From Verrucomicrobiota bacterium (lineage in GTDB: Bacteria; Verrucomicrobiota; Verrucomicrobiia; Limisphaerales; J093), in NCBI GenBank assembly GCA_027493615.1, contig JAOSKK010000023.1, positions 744,001 through 808,000 on the forward strand: DNA of 64,000 nt, read 5' to 3'. Made by a program: the position numbers and the translations under genes. Below are positions 1-9,321 of the stretch, piece by piece; the stretch's first letter is position 1; each line of letters opens with the position of its first letter. The notes under the pieces were generated by a model. That model had not been told where the DNA came from, did no database searches, and was given only the letters and a program-made list of their open reading frames with translations.

Positions 1-252
1 CCGAATGATCGCCCGGCCACCGACCTCTTCACCGGCGACGATTTCAACGGGGCGATGGTGCGGCTCACCCTGCCGCGTCACGGCGGCGTGACCTGGACCC
101 GGAACATGCGGTTCAACCCGAAGGACAACCTCCCGGGCGCGATCAACATCGGGTTTGTGGACGGCCACTCCGAACTCGTGAAGCTCGAGCGGCTCTGGAG
201 CCTCGACTGGCACAAGGACTGGGTCCCGCCGGCCAAGCGGCCGGGGAAATAG
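1..252 (+). CDS. C-terminal fragment of a type II secretion / prepilin-like protein with H-X9-DG-type C-terminus (truncated by window start)
   Basis: Open frame 1 from position 1; ends ...NIGFVDGHSELVKLERLWSLDWHKDWVPP, typical of verrucomicrobial pseudopilin C-termini. Confidence 0.7.
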   Translation, partial: PNDRPATDLFTGDDFNGAMVRLTLPRHGGVTWTRNMRFNPKDNLPGAINIGFVDGHSELVKLERLWSLDWHKDWVPPAKRPGK

Positions 253-292
253 AGTGCTCGCCAGTGCTCGGCTTTCCGTGCGGGGAGGCAAG

Positions 293-2398
293 GGCTGATT
301 CATCTGGAGTTGGCGGGCAAGGTGGTGCCGGGGACGGGATGAGAAACCACTGGGCAACCGGCGCCTTTTCCTCCACCCTCGCCGGATGGTCATCGACGAT
401 CCTCAGGGCGAGGCGGGTGTCTTGCGCCGCCTGCGGGTGCGGGAACTGCGCGAGGAAGAGCGCGCCGAGTTTGATTGGCGGCTCCAAACCCAACACTACC
501 TGGCCAGCAGCGTGTTGGTCGGTCCGACGCTGCGGTATGTGGCCGAAATCGAGGGGCAGTGGGTCGCGTTGATCGCGTTTAGCGCGCCGGCGCTCCATGT
601 CAAAGGGCGCGAACGATGGCTTCGCTGGAGTCCGCGGCAACGGGCCCGACGCCTCGGGTTTGTGGTCAACAACAGCCGCTTGCTGGTGCTGCCGGACCGG
701 GTGCGTTATCCCAACCTGGCTTCGCGCGTGCTGGCCCTGTGTTTGCAGCGGTTGTCGGCCGACTGGCAGGCGCGGTGGGGCCATCCGGTGTTGGTGGTCG
801 AAAGCTTCGTGGACGAGTCTGAGTACCGGGGCACGTGCTACCGCGCGTGCGGCTTTGAACCGGTGGGCGCGACGGGCGGGTTTGCCCGGGTGAGCCGGGA
901 CTTTATGAGGCCCATGGTCGACCCAAGCAGTTGTACCTGCGGGCCTTGGTGCCGGAGGCCCGACGGTGGCTGCGGCAGGGGCGCTTGCCGGCCGCCTTGG
1001 CGCCTTACGAAGCCGAGTGCAGCGGGCCCTGTCCGTTCCGGGCGCCGGCGCTGGAGAGTCTACTGGAGCGCTTGGGCGCGTTGCCCGACTCACGCCGCGG
1101 GCATGGGTTGCGTCACCGGCAACGGTATGTCGTGGCCTGCGCGGCGGTGTCGACCTTGATGGGTGCCTGCGGCTACCGAGCCTTCGAGAACACGAGCCAC
1201 AAGTTCACCCAGCGCCAACTGCGCGCGCTGGGGGCCAAACCGGACGAGGAAGACGGCCGCTACTCTCCCCCAGCGACTCGACCTTCCAACGGGTGCTCAA
1301 CCGCCTGGACGCGAGCCGCGTCGCCACGATCGTCGGGGAGTGGCTGGCCGAGCAGGAAGTCGGCGCCCTGGCCCGGTTGGCCCTCGACGGCAAGGTCCTG
1401 CGCGGCAGTGGGCGGCATGATGGCAAACCGCTCCAACTGCTCTCGGCCGTCACGCACCACCTGCGGCTGACGCTGGACCAGATCGCGATTGAGCAGAAGA
1501 GCAACGAGATCCCCGCCCTCAAGCCGCTGCTGCGGCGCGTCGCGGTGCCGGCCGGCACGTTGGTCACGGGTGACGCGATGCACTGCCAGCAGGAAAGCGC
1601 CCGGTTCATCACCCAGGAATGGGGTGGGGATTACCTCTTTGGCCTCAAAGGCAATCAGAGCGGCATCGAAGCGAAAGCTCGTCACCTGCTCACTCAGCAG
1701 GGTTTTCCCCCCTCAGGGCCAGTGGGAAAAGGGCCACGGACGGATTGATCACCGGCGCCTGGCCCGGGTCGCGGTCACGCCGGAGGACATCGGCCTCTGC
1801 GGCTGCTGGCAGGTGATCGCGGTCGAGCGCACCTCGCAGGACACGACCCAACCGGACGCGAAGCCCTCCTCGGACATCGGCCTCTACGCGAGCAGTCTGA
1901 CCCTCGATCAATACGACGACGCGGGGGTGCTCAAGGCCATCCGCGACCACTGGTCGGCGATCGAAAACGGCACGCATCACCGGCGCGATGTCACGCTCGG
2001 GGAGGATGCCTGCCGCACGGCGCATCGGCAGGGAGCGGCCGTGCTCGCGAGCCTGCGCAATCTCACGATCGGGATCTACGAACTGGAGCGGGAGCGGGGA
2101 CGTACCAAGGTCGATACGCTCAAGTCCTGGTGCCAGCGACAGACCTTCTCGACCGTGTGGCCGATCCTGCAGCGCCAAGCCCTGCGCCAGGGGCAGGACA
2201 CAGCAGGCTCGCTCGGCCTGCATCACTGGCTCTGGGCCAGGAGGAAACCCTGGCCGGGAGCCTCATCGACCCGGGGAGAGCGTCGGGCGCCGCAAAAGGC
2301 CTTCGAGCCCACGGCACGCCGGCTCTCAGCGCAGGGTTCTGGAAGCAGCCGCTTCTGCAGGCTGCGCAACCCCCTCCCCAAATCCAGGTGAATCAGCC
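293..2398 (+). mobile_element. ISAs1-type insertion sequence bounded by imperfect ~21-bp terminal inverted repeats
   Basis: Left end ggctgattcatctggagttgg (293-313) is the near reverse complement of right end ccaaatccaggtgaatcagcc (2378-2398); a DDE transposase lies between. Confidence 0.75.
386..2391 (+). CDS. ISAs1-family transposase with N-terminal DruA/DUF4338-like domain; reading frame broken at ~902, ~1270 and ~1707
   Basis: DUF4338-like text (LRYVAEIEGQWVALIAFSAPALHVKGRERWLRWSPRQRARRLGFVVNNSRLLVLP...RLSADWQARWGHPVLVVESFVDESEYRGTCYRACGF..., then HGRPKQLYLR after one-base correction), followed by DDE motifs ALDGKVLRGS, VTGDAMHCQQ, SAIENGTHHRRDVTLGEDACR in frames 1/3/1. Confidence 0.75.
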
Positions 2399-2400
2399 TT

Positions 2401-4095
2401 GCCACTGCCACCGCGCTTGCCAACTACGCGATTGACGGCGGGCTGACGCTCTCCGCGCCCGTCCTCAGGACCGCGCAGGATGTGATGTTGACGACCACCA
2501 AGCAGACCCAGGGGACGAAGTACACCCTGACCGTCAACAACGTCAAAGACCTGTTCGGCAACGTGATCGCGGCCAATACCAAGGTAAGCTTCCTGCCCGC
2601 CACGGTGGCCTCCGGGCTCGCGGCTTACTGGAACCTGGACGGGAATCTCCGCGACTCGGTCAACGGATTCCACGGCACCGCGCGGGGGACGGCCCCCCTG
2701 GCCTACGTGGCTGGAAAACCAGGCCTGGGACAGGCCCTGAAGCTGGATGGCACGGACCAGTTCGTGGAGATCACTGAAGGCGACAGCGCCAACAACCTGG
2801 CCTTCGCCGGCGGCAGCGTGTCCATCGCCGGCTGGTTCAAGGTCGCTACGTTCGACACCTCCTGGCAATGTCTCATTGCCCGGGGCGAGGGCTCAAGCTG
2901 GCGCGTGGCTCGCAACAGTGCCTCGGGAAGCATGTCCTACGCCGGCGGACTGACCGACGTCACCGGCGCCACCGACGTCACGGATGGAGCATGGCACCAC
3001 TTTGTGGCCATCACCGATCAAACGGCTGAGGAGTTCGGCACCGCCCTCTACATTGACGGCCTCCTCGACGGCACCCAGAACGTGATGATCGGCGAGAACC
3101 CGGACGCCCGCGGCCGTGAGTGGAATGGCGAACTCGATGAGCTCGCCGTCTGGAACCGGGTCCTCACGACCGACGAAATCGCCATCCTCTACGCCAACGG
3201 CGCCGGCAAGCCGCTCAGCGACTTCCTGCCGCCGCCGATCAACCTGGCCGATGGACTCAAGGCCTACTGGAACTTCGACGGTCACCTCTACGATGCCGTC
3301 AAGGACTTCCACGGCACGGGCCGGGGAACGCAACCGCCGGCCTATGTCGATGGCAAGGCAGGCTTCGGGAAGGCCATCAAGCTCGACGGCTCCAATCAGT
3401 TTGTGGAGATCACCGGCGGGAATGAGAATGAGCTCGAATTCCCCGGCGGCAGCATGTCCATCGCTGGCTGGTTCAAGGTCGATGCCTTCGACACTTCCTG
3501 GCAGTGCCTGCTCTCCAAGGGCGAAGGTGAGAACTACCGCGTCGCCCGCCGCGGCGACGGGAACGCGATCGCGTACGCCGGCGGGGTGGGCGAGGGTGCC
3601 GATGATGTCCCGCCGGTCAACGATGGCCAATGGCATCACTTCGTCGCCGTCAGCGACGCCACGGGGGCGGCGTTTGGGACCGCGCTCTACGTCGATGGCG
3701 TCCGGCGCAGCGTCAACGCCACCAAACCCGTGCTCGCCTCGAGCAGCTTCAATCTGATGATCGGGGAGAACCCGGGTGCCCGTGGCCGCGAATGGAAGGG
3801 CGAGGTCGACGACATCGCCATCTGGAACCGCGTCCTCAGCGAGGCCGAGGTCGCCGCCCTCTACAACGCGGGCACGGGTACGCCGCTCGGGACACTGGCG
3901 AACCTCGCGGGCCCCATCGTCATCTCCCTCACCCGGTCCGGCGGTAACGTCGTCATTGCCTGGACACCGGCCGGCGGGACACTCGAGTTCACCCCGACCC
4001 TGGGTCCCACGGCCTCCTGGACCGTCGTCGGAACCGCCAACCCTGCCACCATCGCGGTGGCGGCGGCTGGCGGTTACTATCGCGTCCGGAAATAG
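2401..4095 (+). CDS. LamG/concanavalin A-like domain protein with two tandem LamG repeats, 5'-truncated next to the IS right end
   Basis: Repeated segments GLAAYWNLDGNLRDSVNGFHGT...QFVEITEG...SIAGWFKV...WHHFVAI... and GLKAYWNFDGHLYDAVKDFHGT...; frame open upstream into the IS end with no natural start. Confidence 0.8.
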   Translation, partial: ATATALANYAIDGGLTLSAPVLRTAQDVMLTTTKQTQGTKYTLTVNNVKDLFGNVIAANTKVSFLPATVASGLAAYWNLDGNLRDSVNGFHGTARGTAPLAYVAGKPGLGQALKLDGTDQFVEITEGDSANNLAFAGGSVSIAGWFKVATFDTSWQCLIARGEGSSWRVARNSASGSMSYAGGLTDVTGATDVTDGAWHHFVAITDQTAEEFGTALYIDGLLDGTQNVMIGENPDARGREWNGELDELAVWNRVLTTDEIAILYANGAGKPLSDFLPPPINLADGLKAYWNFDGHLYDAVKDFHGTGRGTQPPAYVDGKAGFGKAIKLDGSNQFVEITGGNENELEFPGGSMSIAGWFKVDAFDTSWQCLLSKGEGENYRVARRGDGNAIAYAGGVGEGADDVPPVNDGQWHHFVAVSDATGAAFGTALYVDGVRRSVNATKPVLASSSFNLMIGENPGARGREWKGEVDDIAIWNRVLSEAEVAALYNAGTGTPLGTLANLAGPIVISLTRSGGNVVIAWTPAGGTLEFTPTLGPTASWTVVGTANPATIAVAAAGGYYRVRK

Positions 4096-4163
4096 CCGGA
4101 CAAGGCGGGCGGAGCCTGCCGGGGAATCCCGGCAGGCTTCCGGCCCGGCCCTTTCCACCTGCT

Positions 4164-4186
4164 GTAGGCGCCGACGTCAGGAGGCG
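4164..4186. repeat. Half copy of palindromic repeat family 2 (gtaggcgccgacgtSaggaggcg)
   Basis: gtaggcgccgacgtcaggaggcg; same arm as copies at 46478, 48335 and (diverged) 34433. Confidence 0.7.
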
Positions 4187-4234
4187 TTTCGGATGAGGGT
4201 GTCGCGGCTGCGTGCGGATCGGAGGGTTTCCGGG

Positions 4235-5690
4235 CTACGGCCCAGGCATTGCCTCGAGGTGCTGGAGGAATTCCCTGTACTCCTGCTGGTCCGGGCTGAG
4301 CGCCACCGCCTTCTTCGCCGCCTCACGAGCGCCCGCGGGGTCCTGATTCCTCAGTGAAAGCACCGCCAGCAGGTAGTAGTGGGAGCCGGTGGGCTCGAGC
4401 GCGACGGCTTTCCGCGCCAGGGCGAGGCCCTCGGGCAGGTTGCGATTGGCGCGGAGGTTGAGCTCGGCGTGGGCACGGTAGCCTTCGGCCCACCGGGGCG
4501 CCAACTCCTGGACCTTGCGAAAGGCGATTTCCGCGGCGTCGACCTCCCGGAGCCGGCCCTGCAGCCGGCCCAGAAACAGGTAGTTGAGACTGTTGGTCGG
4601 TTGCTCCGCCGCCAGTTGCTGGAACATGGCCACGCCCTCCGTCAGGGCTTTGCGCTGCACGAAATGGGCCTCGAGGTTGGCCCGGTACAGGAGATTCGCC
4701 GGGTCCAGACCAGCCGACTTGCGCAGCAACCCCGCGGCCAGCTCTGTTCGCCCGTGCAAACGGTGGATTTGGGCAGCACCGAAGAAGGTGCGGGCCACGG
4801 TCTGGCGCACGAGCGGCAGGCCCGTCAGCGTGTCCTCCTGGACGCTGCGGTCGGTGAGCGACTGGCGGTCGACCGCTTAGAGCCTCTGGAACTGCTCGCG
4901 GTAGCGGGCCGCTTCCTCCGTGAGCCCGAGCCGCAGGCACGCCGTGTATAGGCCGAAGACCGCCTGGGTGTGGTCCGGCAACAGGACGATCGCCCGCTGG
5001 AAGCTTTCCTTGGCTCGCAGGTAGTCACCGGATTGCAGGCTGGCCTGCCCAAGCAGGTAGTAACTCTCGCTGGTTGGTTCCGGCAGGCGCACGGCGCGCT
5101 GAAGCGCCTCAATCGCTTCCGCCGTTCGCCCCAGATCCATGAGCGCGCGGCCCAGCCGGTTCAGGACGTCGGAGCTGGGCGGACCACGCCGGAGGGCTTC
5201 CTGGCAAAAGACTGACCGTCTCTGCCACGTCCCCTCGGTCGTAAGCCACGCGCGCCAACACGCCGTAGGCATCGACCTGGTTCGGGTTCAGTTCCAGGCA
5301 ACGCTTCAGATACCGGGCCGCTTCCTCCGCGCGGCCGGTGTTGTAGGCGGCTGACCCCAGCAGAGCGTAGGCCAGCGCATCCTCCGGATACGCCTCCGCC
5401 ACCTGGGTGGCCACGGCCACCGCTTCCCGCTTCAGGGCCGCCGCCTCGGCCTCGGGCTGCGGCATTCCCATCCCGGGGCTGGCGGGGGGATCAGGCGAGG
5501 GCTGTTCACCTCCTGCGGACGGCGGCGGCTGCGACGTGGCGCTCCTTGCTTCCGAGGATGGGGCACCCTGCTCTCCCCCAACCGTCGTCTCGCCCACGAG
5601 CAGCAGGCCGCTCACTGCCAGCCACGCCATCCACGGCGGTGTACCTCCACCCGCGCGCCTAGCTGATGGCTCGATCGCCCTGGTCAACAT
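4235..5690 (-). CDS. TPR-repeat protein; frame disrupted once (~5200) and by an in-frame TAA at 4877-4879
   Basis: TPR-like helices in three reading segments (EAARYLKRCLELNPNQVDAYGVLARVAYDRGD; RTAEAIEALQRAVRLPEPTSESYYLLGQASLQSGDYLRAKESFQRAI; ELAAGLLRKSAGLDPANLLYRANLEAHF). Confidence 0.65.
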
Positions 5691-6177
5691 AGTGTCGCTC
5701 CCCGGTCACTGATCGTCTCCATCCACCCACCTCTCCGGTAGGGATCCGAATGGTACGGGACGCTACCTCTGGGACGTCGGCGGACGTGGCTGTCTCAGTC
5801 ACCAAGGTCGCCGTCACGCTGAAGCCGGCCGCGTCACAAACCTGCACAGTGAACAGGTTGGACAGGTGCGTCGCGTCCCGCAAACCGGCTGGAAAATGGC
5901 GTGCCTGTCCCCGAACCAGCAGCCGATCCGGATGGTCCCACACGACCTCGAGGTCCCAGTCGTCGAAGAACCCAAGGATCGCACTCAGGCGTCCACTCCC
6001 GATTGCCAGCTCGAACGCCTGAATCGATTCCTGGTTGTTCAGTCGGACCGCCGGCAGTTCCACCACGCACTCTCGTCCCTCGGCATACTTCACCGGCGGG
6101 CGCGGATGGGCACAGCCTGCCAGCATCGCCGCCAGGGCCACAGCGAGCGTATATCCCCAGCCGCGCTTGAGCACCAC
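5659..6177 (-). CDS. Hypothetical lipoprotein
   Basis: N-terminal signal with lipobox-like LAAMLAGCAH; 172 aa ORF. Confidence 0.5.
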   Translation of the reverse strand: MVLKRGWGYTLAVALAAMLAGCAHPRPPVKYAEGRECVVELPAVRLNNQESIQAFELAIGSGRLSAILGFFDDWDLEVVWDHPDRLLVRGQARHFPAGLRDATHLSNLFTVQVCDAAGFSVTATLVTETATSADVPEVASRTIRIPTGEVGGWRRSVTGERHYVDQGDRAIS

Positions 6178-6474
6178 CGTCCGGTCGGCCGGGCCGACGC
6201 GCCCGGGGATACGCTTCGCCTACCGGATGGGCAATTCACGGGCCCAGGGTACCAAGCACGTGCTCGCCATCCAGACATTCCTCCGGGGGACTCCCGGCCG
6301 GACCTCGCGAAGTCCGGTGATCCGGTGCGGCCAACATAGTGTTTGACGAACCGCCGGTGCCCCGCACTCTGGGCCCGCGTGACGCCGGACCTCGTCAACC
6401 GGAAAGGCGAGGGGCGGGATCGAAGTGTCGGACCCGCGTTGCCTCGTCGAGTCATGTCGCTGTCCCGCCCATCC

Positions 6475-8343
6475 ATGAAGCGTTTGATTCACCCCGCGCT
6501 GGCCCCCAACGTCCTCGGCCTCGAAGCGGGCGGCACGCGCACCGTGGCGTTGCTCGCCGGTCCTGACAACACCTGCCACCGACGCGTCGAGACCGGCCCC
6601 GCCAACCTGCGGTTGCTCGATGACCCGGCCCTGCGAAGGCATTTCCGCCATCTCGCGCGACAATTCCCGCGGCCCGCGGCGCTGGGCATCGGCATGGCCG
6701 GGGCGCGGGAGGACAGCGACCGTCGCCGGATCCGCGAGGCCGCCGCCGCCGCCTGGCCTGGGGTCCCCTGCTGGGTGGGGAATGATCTCGACACCGCGTT
6801 TGCTGCCGCCGGGACCTGGCCGGCGGACAGCCAGGTCGGCCGGGTCATTATGATCAGCGGCACGGGATCCTGCTGCTACGGATGCAACCGGGCGGGGCAC
6901 GCCGTCAAGGTCGGCGGGTGGGGACATCTGCTCGGGGACCGGGGCAGCGGGTACGACATCGCCTTGCGCGCCTTGCAGACCGTGTTGCAGGTGGCCGATC
7001 GGGACGGCCGGTGGCCGGCGTTGGGGCAACGACTGCTCCGCGCGCTGGCGTTGAACGAGCCCAACGACCTGGTCACCTGGGTGCACGCGGCGCCGAAGGG
7101 CGACGTGGCCGCCCTCGCGGTCGAGGTGTTTGCGGCTTACGCCGAAAGGGACCGGCTGGCGGGCGACGTGCTGGCCGGCGCCGCGCAGTCCCTCACGGAA
7201 GATGCCCTGGCCTGCGCCGCCCGCCTGGCGCACGCACCCGAACCGGTGGAGTTCGTCTTCACCGGCAGCACGCTCTTGAAACAACCCGGTTTCGCCCAAC
7301 GCGTCGGCCGCAGCCTTCGCCGGGGTTGGCCGGGGGCGAGTGTCCGGGCCCTGGACCGCGAAGGAGTCTGGGGAGCGGTGGCCCTGGCCCAGGCCGAACT
7401 GAAGCGGGTCGCCCCGCCAACAACCGCCGGTGCCCTCCCGGTCCGTCGCCGTGCTCCTGCCTCGTGGTCCCCGGCCGGCACGGACGACTTGGGCGACGAG
7501 GAAGCGATCCCCTGCCGGTCCCGACCGCGCCCTCGCCCACGGAGCAGCGAAACCCTCGGTCGATGCACCTGGACCGGCTGCCTTTGGGGGACGCCATCCG
7601 GTTCATGCTCGATGAGGATGCGAAACTGCCGGCGGCCCTGCTGGCTGAGCAGCAGCCGATCGAGCGGACCATCCGGTTGGTGGCCACCACGCTGCGCCGG
7701 GGCGGCCGTCTCTGGTACGTCGGGGCCGGCACGAGCGGTCGCCTGGGCGTGTTGGACGCCAGCGAGTGTCCGCCCACGTTCGGCGTGCCGCCGGACAGGG
7801 TGCAGGCGATTCTGGCGGGGGGGCAGGCAGCCTTGTGGAACTCCCTCGAGGGAGCGGAGGACGATGCGGGGGCGGGAGCCCGCGCCGTCGCGTTTCGGGG
7901 CGTGCGCGCGGGGGGACGTCGTGCTGGGCATCGCCGCGAGCGGACGCACACCGTTCGTGTGGGGCGCCTTGCACGCCGCCCGGCGCCTCGGCGCGCGCAC
8001 CGTGCTCCTGTGCTTCAACCCGAACCTCCGTTTCCCGCGCGGGACGCGACCGGATGTGGTGGTGGCGCCGGAGGTTGGTCCCGAGGTGTTGACCGGGTCC
8101 ACCCGCCTCAAGGCCGGCACCGCCACCAAGCTCGTGCTGAATCTGCTCACCACGCTGGCCATGGTGCGGCTCGGCAAGGTGGTCGGGAACCTGATGGTGG
8201 ATGTGCGCGCTTCGAACGCCAAGCTCCGGGACCGCGCCGTCCGCATCGTCCAGACCCTGACCGGCCGAAGCCCGGCCGAGGCGCAAGCCGCGCTGGAAGC
8301 CAGCGGTTGGGAGGTGCGGCGCGCTCTCCGGTTCCAGCCCTGA
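6475..8343 (+). CDS. murQ: BadF/BadG-type sugar (GlcNAc-like) kinase followed by N-acetylmuramic acid 6-phosphate etherase (MurQ); probably one fused protein with indels at ~7509-7512 and ~7910-7915
   Basis: Kinase: GLEAGGTRTVALLAG, GIGMAGAR, ISGTGSCCYG, GGWGHLLGDRGSGYDIALRAL. MurQ: PTEQRNPRSMHLDRL, YVGAGTSGRLGVLDASECPPTFG, GIAASGRTPFVWGAL, EVLTGSTRLKAGTATKLVLNLLTT. Confidence 0.8.
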   Translation: MKRLIHPALAPNVLGLEAGGTRTVALLAGPDNTCHRRVETGPANLRLLDDPALRRHFRHLARQFPRPAALGIGMAGAREDSDRRRIREAAAAAWPGVPCWVGNDLDTAFAAAGTWPADSQVGRVIMISGTGSCCYGCNRAGHAVKVGGWGHLLGDRGSGYDIALRALQTVLQVADRDGRWPALGQRLLRALALNEPNDLVTWVHAAPKGDVAALAVEVFAAYAERDRLAGDVLAGAAQSLTEDALACAARLAHAPEPVEFVFTGSTLLKQPGFAQRVGRSLRRGWPGASVRALDREGVWGAVALAQAELKRVAPPTTAGALPVRRRAPASWSPAGTDDLGDEEAIPCRSRPRPRPRSSETLGRCTWTGCLWGTPSGSCSMRMRNCRRPCWLSSSRSSGPSGWWPPRCAGAAVSGTSGPARAVAWACWTPASVRPRSACRRTGCRRFWRGGRQPCGTPSRERRTMRGREPAPSRFGACARGDVVLGIAASGRTPFVWGALHAARRLGARTVLLCFNPNLRFPRGTRPDVVVAPEVGPEVLTGSTRLKAGTATKLVLNLLTTLAMVRLGKVVGNLMVDVRASNAKLRDRAVRIVQTLTGRSPAEAQAALEASGWEVRRALRFQP

Positions 8344-8408
8344 TCCGCGTCGGGGGCCTTCGGGAATGCCCGTGACAAGGCCCGGCCGGGCCCCGTAGTT
8401 TCCCCGCC

Positions 8409-9260
8409 GTGCAGGAACGCTTGCTGACGCTGGGGCATTCGCCCGACCCCGACGACGCCTTCATGTTCTACGGGCTGGCGAAGGGCTTGATCCCCACCCC
8501 CGGGTATCGGTTCGAGCATATTCTGCAGGACATCCAGACGCTCAACGAGCGGGCCACGCGGGGCGAACTCGATGTCTCGGCCATCAGCCTGCACGCGTAC
8601 GCCTACGTCTTTGACCAGTATGCGTTGCTGCCCAGCGGCGCCAGCCTGGGCGATGGCTACGGTCCGGTCCTCGTCGCGAAACGTCCCCTTTCCCGCGACG
8701 AGATCAAGGGCTGCCGCATTGCCGTCCCCGGGACGATGACCAGTGCGTTCCTCGCGCTGCAGCTCTGGCTGGGCCGCCCGGCCTCCACCTTCCCCCACGT
8801 GATCGTGCCCTTCGACCAGATCTTCGCCGCGGTGAAGTCCGGGGCGGCGGACGTGGGACTGATCATCCACGAAGGCCAGCTCACCTGGCAGAACGAGGGG
8901 CTGGTGGTGTGTGAGGACCTCGGCGTGTGGTGGGGACGCGAGCAGGCCGGGCTCCCCCTGCCGTTGGGCGGCAATGTCATCCACAAGCGGCATGCGCCGG
9001 AGGTCCGCCGGACCGTGGCCGACCTTCTCACCGCCAGCATCCGGTTCAGCCTCGAGCACCGTGCTGCCGCCGTCGAGCACGCCCTGCAGTATGCCCGGGA
9101 CATGGGCCGTGACCTGGCGGACCGGTTCGTGGGTATGTACGTCAACCACTGGACCCTCGATTATGGTGAACGCGGGCGCGAGGCCATCCGACGCTTCCTG
9201 AGCCGGGCGGCGGCCGAAGGGCTGATTCCCCGGGCGCCTGAACTTGAGTTCGTAACGTGA
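8409..9260 (+). CDS. mqnD: 1,4-dihydroxy-6-naphthoate synthase (futalosine menaquinone pathway), MqnD family
   Basis: LTLGHSPDPDDAFMFYGLAKG and overall MqnA/MqnD-like sequence. Confidence 0.8.
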   Translation: MQERLLTLGHSPDPDDAFMFYGLAKGLIPTPGYRFEHILQDIQTLNERATRGELDVSAISLHAYAYVFDQYALLPSGASLGDGYGPVLVAKRPLSRDEIKGCRIAVPGTMTSAFLALQLWLGRPASTFPHVIVPFDQIFAAVKSGAADVGLIIHEGQLTWQNEGLVVCEDLGVWWGREQAGLPLPLGGNVIHKRHAPEVRRTVADLLTASIRFSLEHRAAAVEHALQYARDMGRDLADRFVGMYVNHWTLDYGERGREAIRRFLSRAAAEGLIPRAPELEFVT

Positions 9261-9321
9261 CCATGTCTGCCCCGGCCCCCTCCAGCCGTCCTCCTCACCT
9301 CCGGCTCACCGGCTCCCGGCC

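Noticed and set aside
386-2391. Druantia anti-phage defence locus
   Set aside because: Only a DruA-like domain joined to a transposase is present; no DruE-type helicase or other Druantia genes nearby.
7137-9149. 670-aa minus-strand ORF opposite the kinase/murQ/mqnD region
   Set aside because: Antisense shadow ORF typical of high-GC DNA; the plus strand encodes recognisable enzymes.
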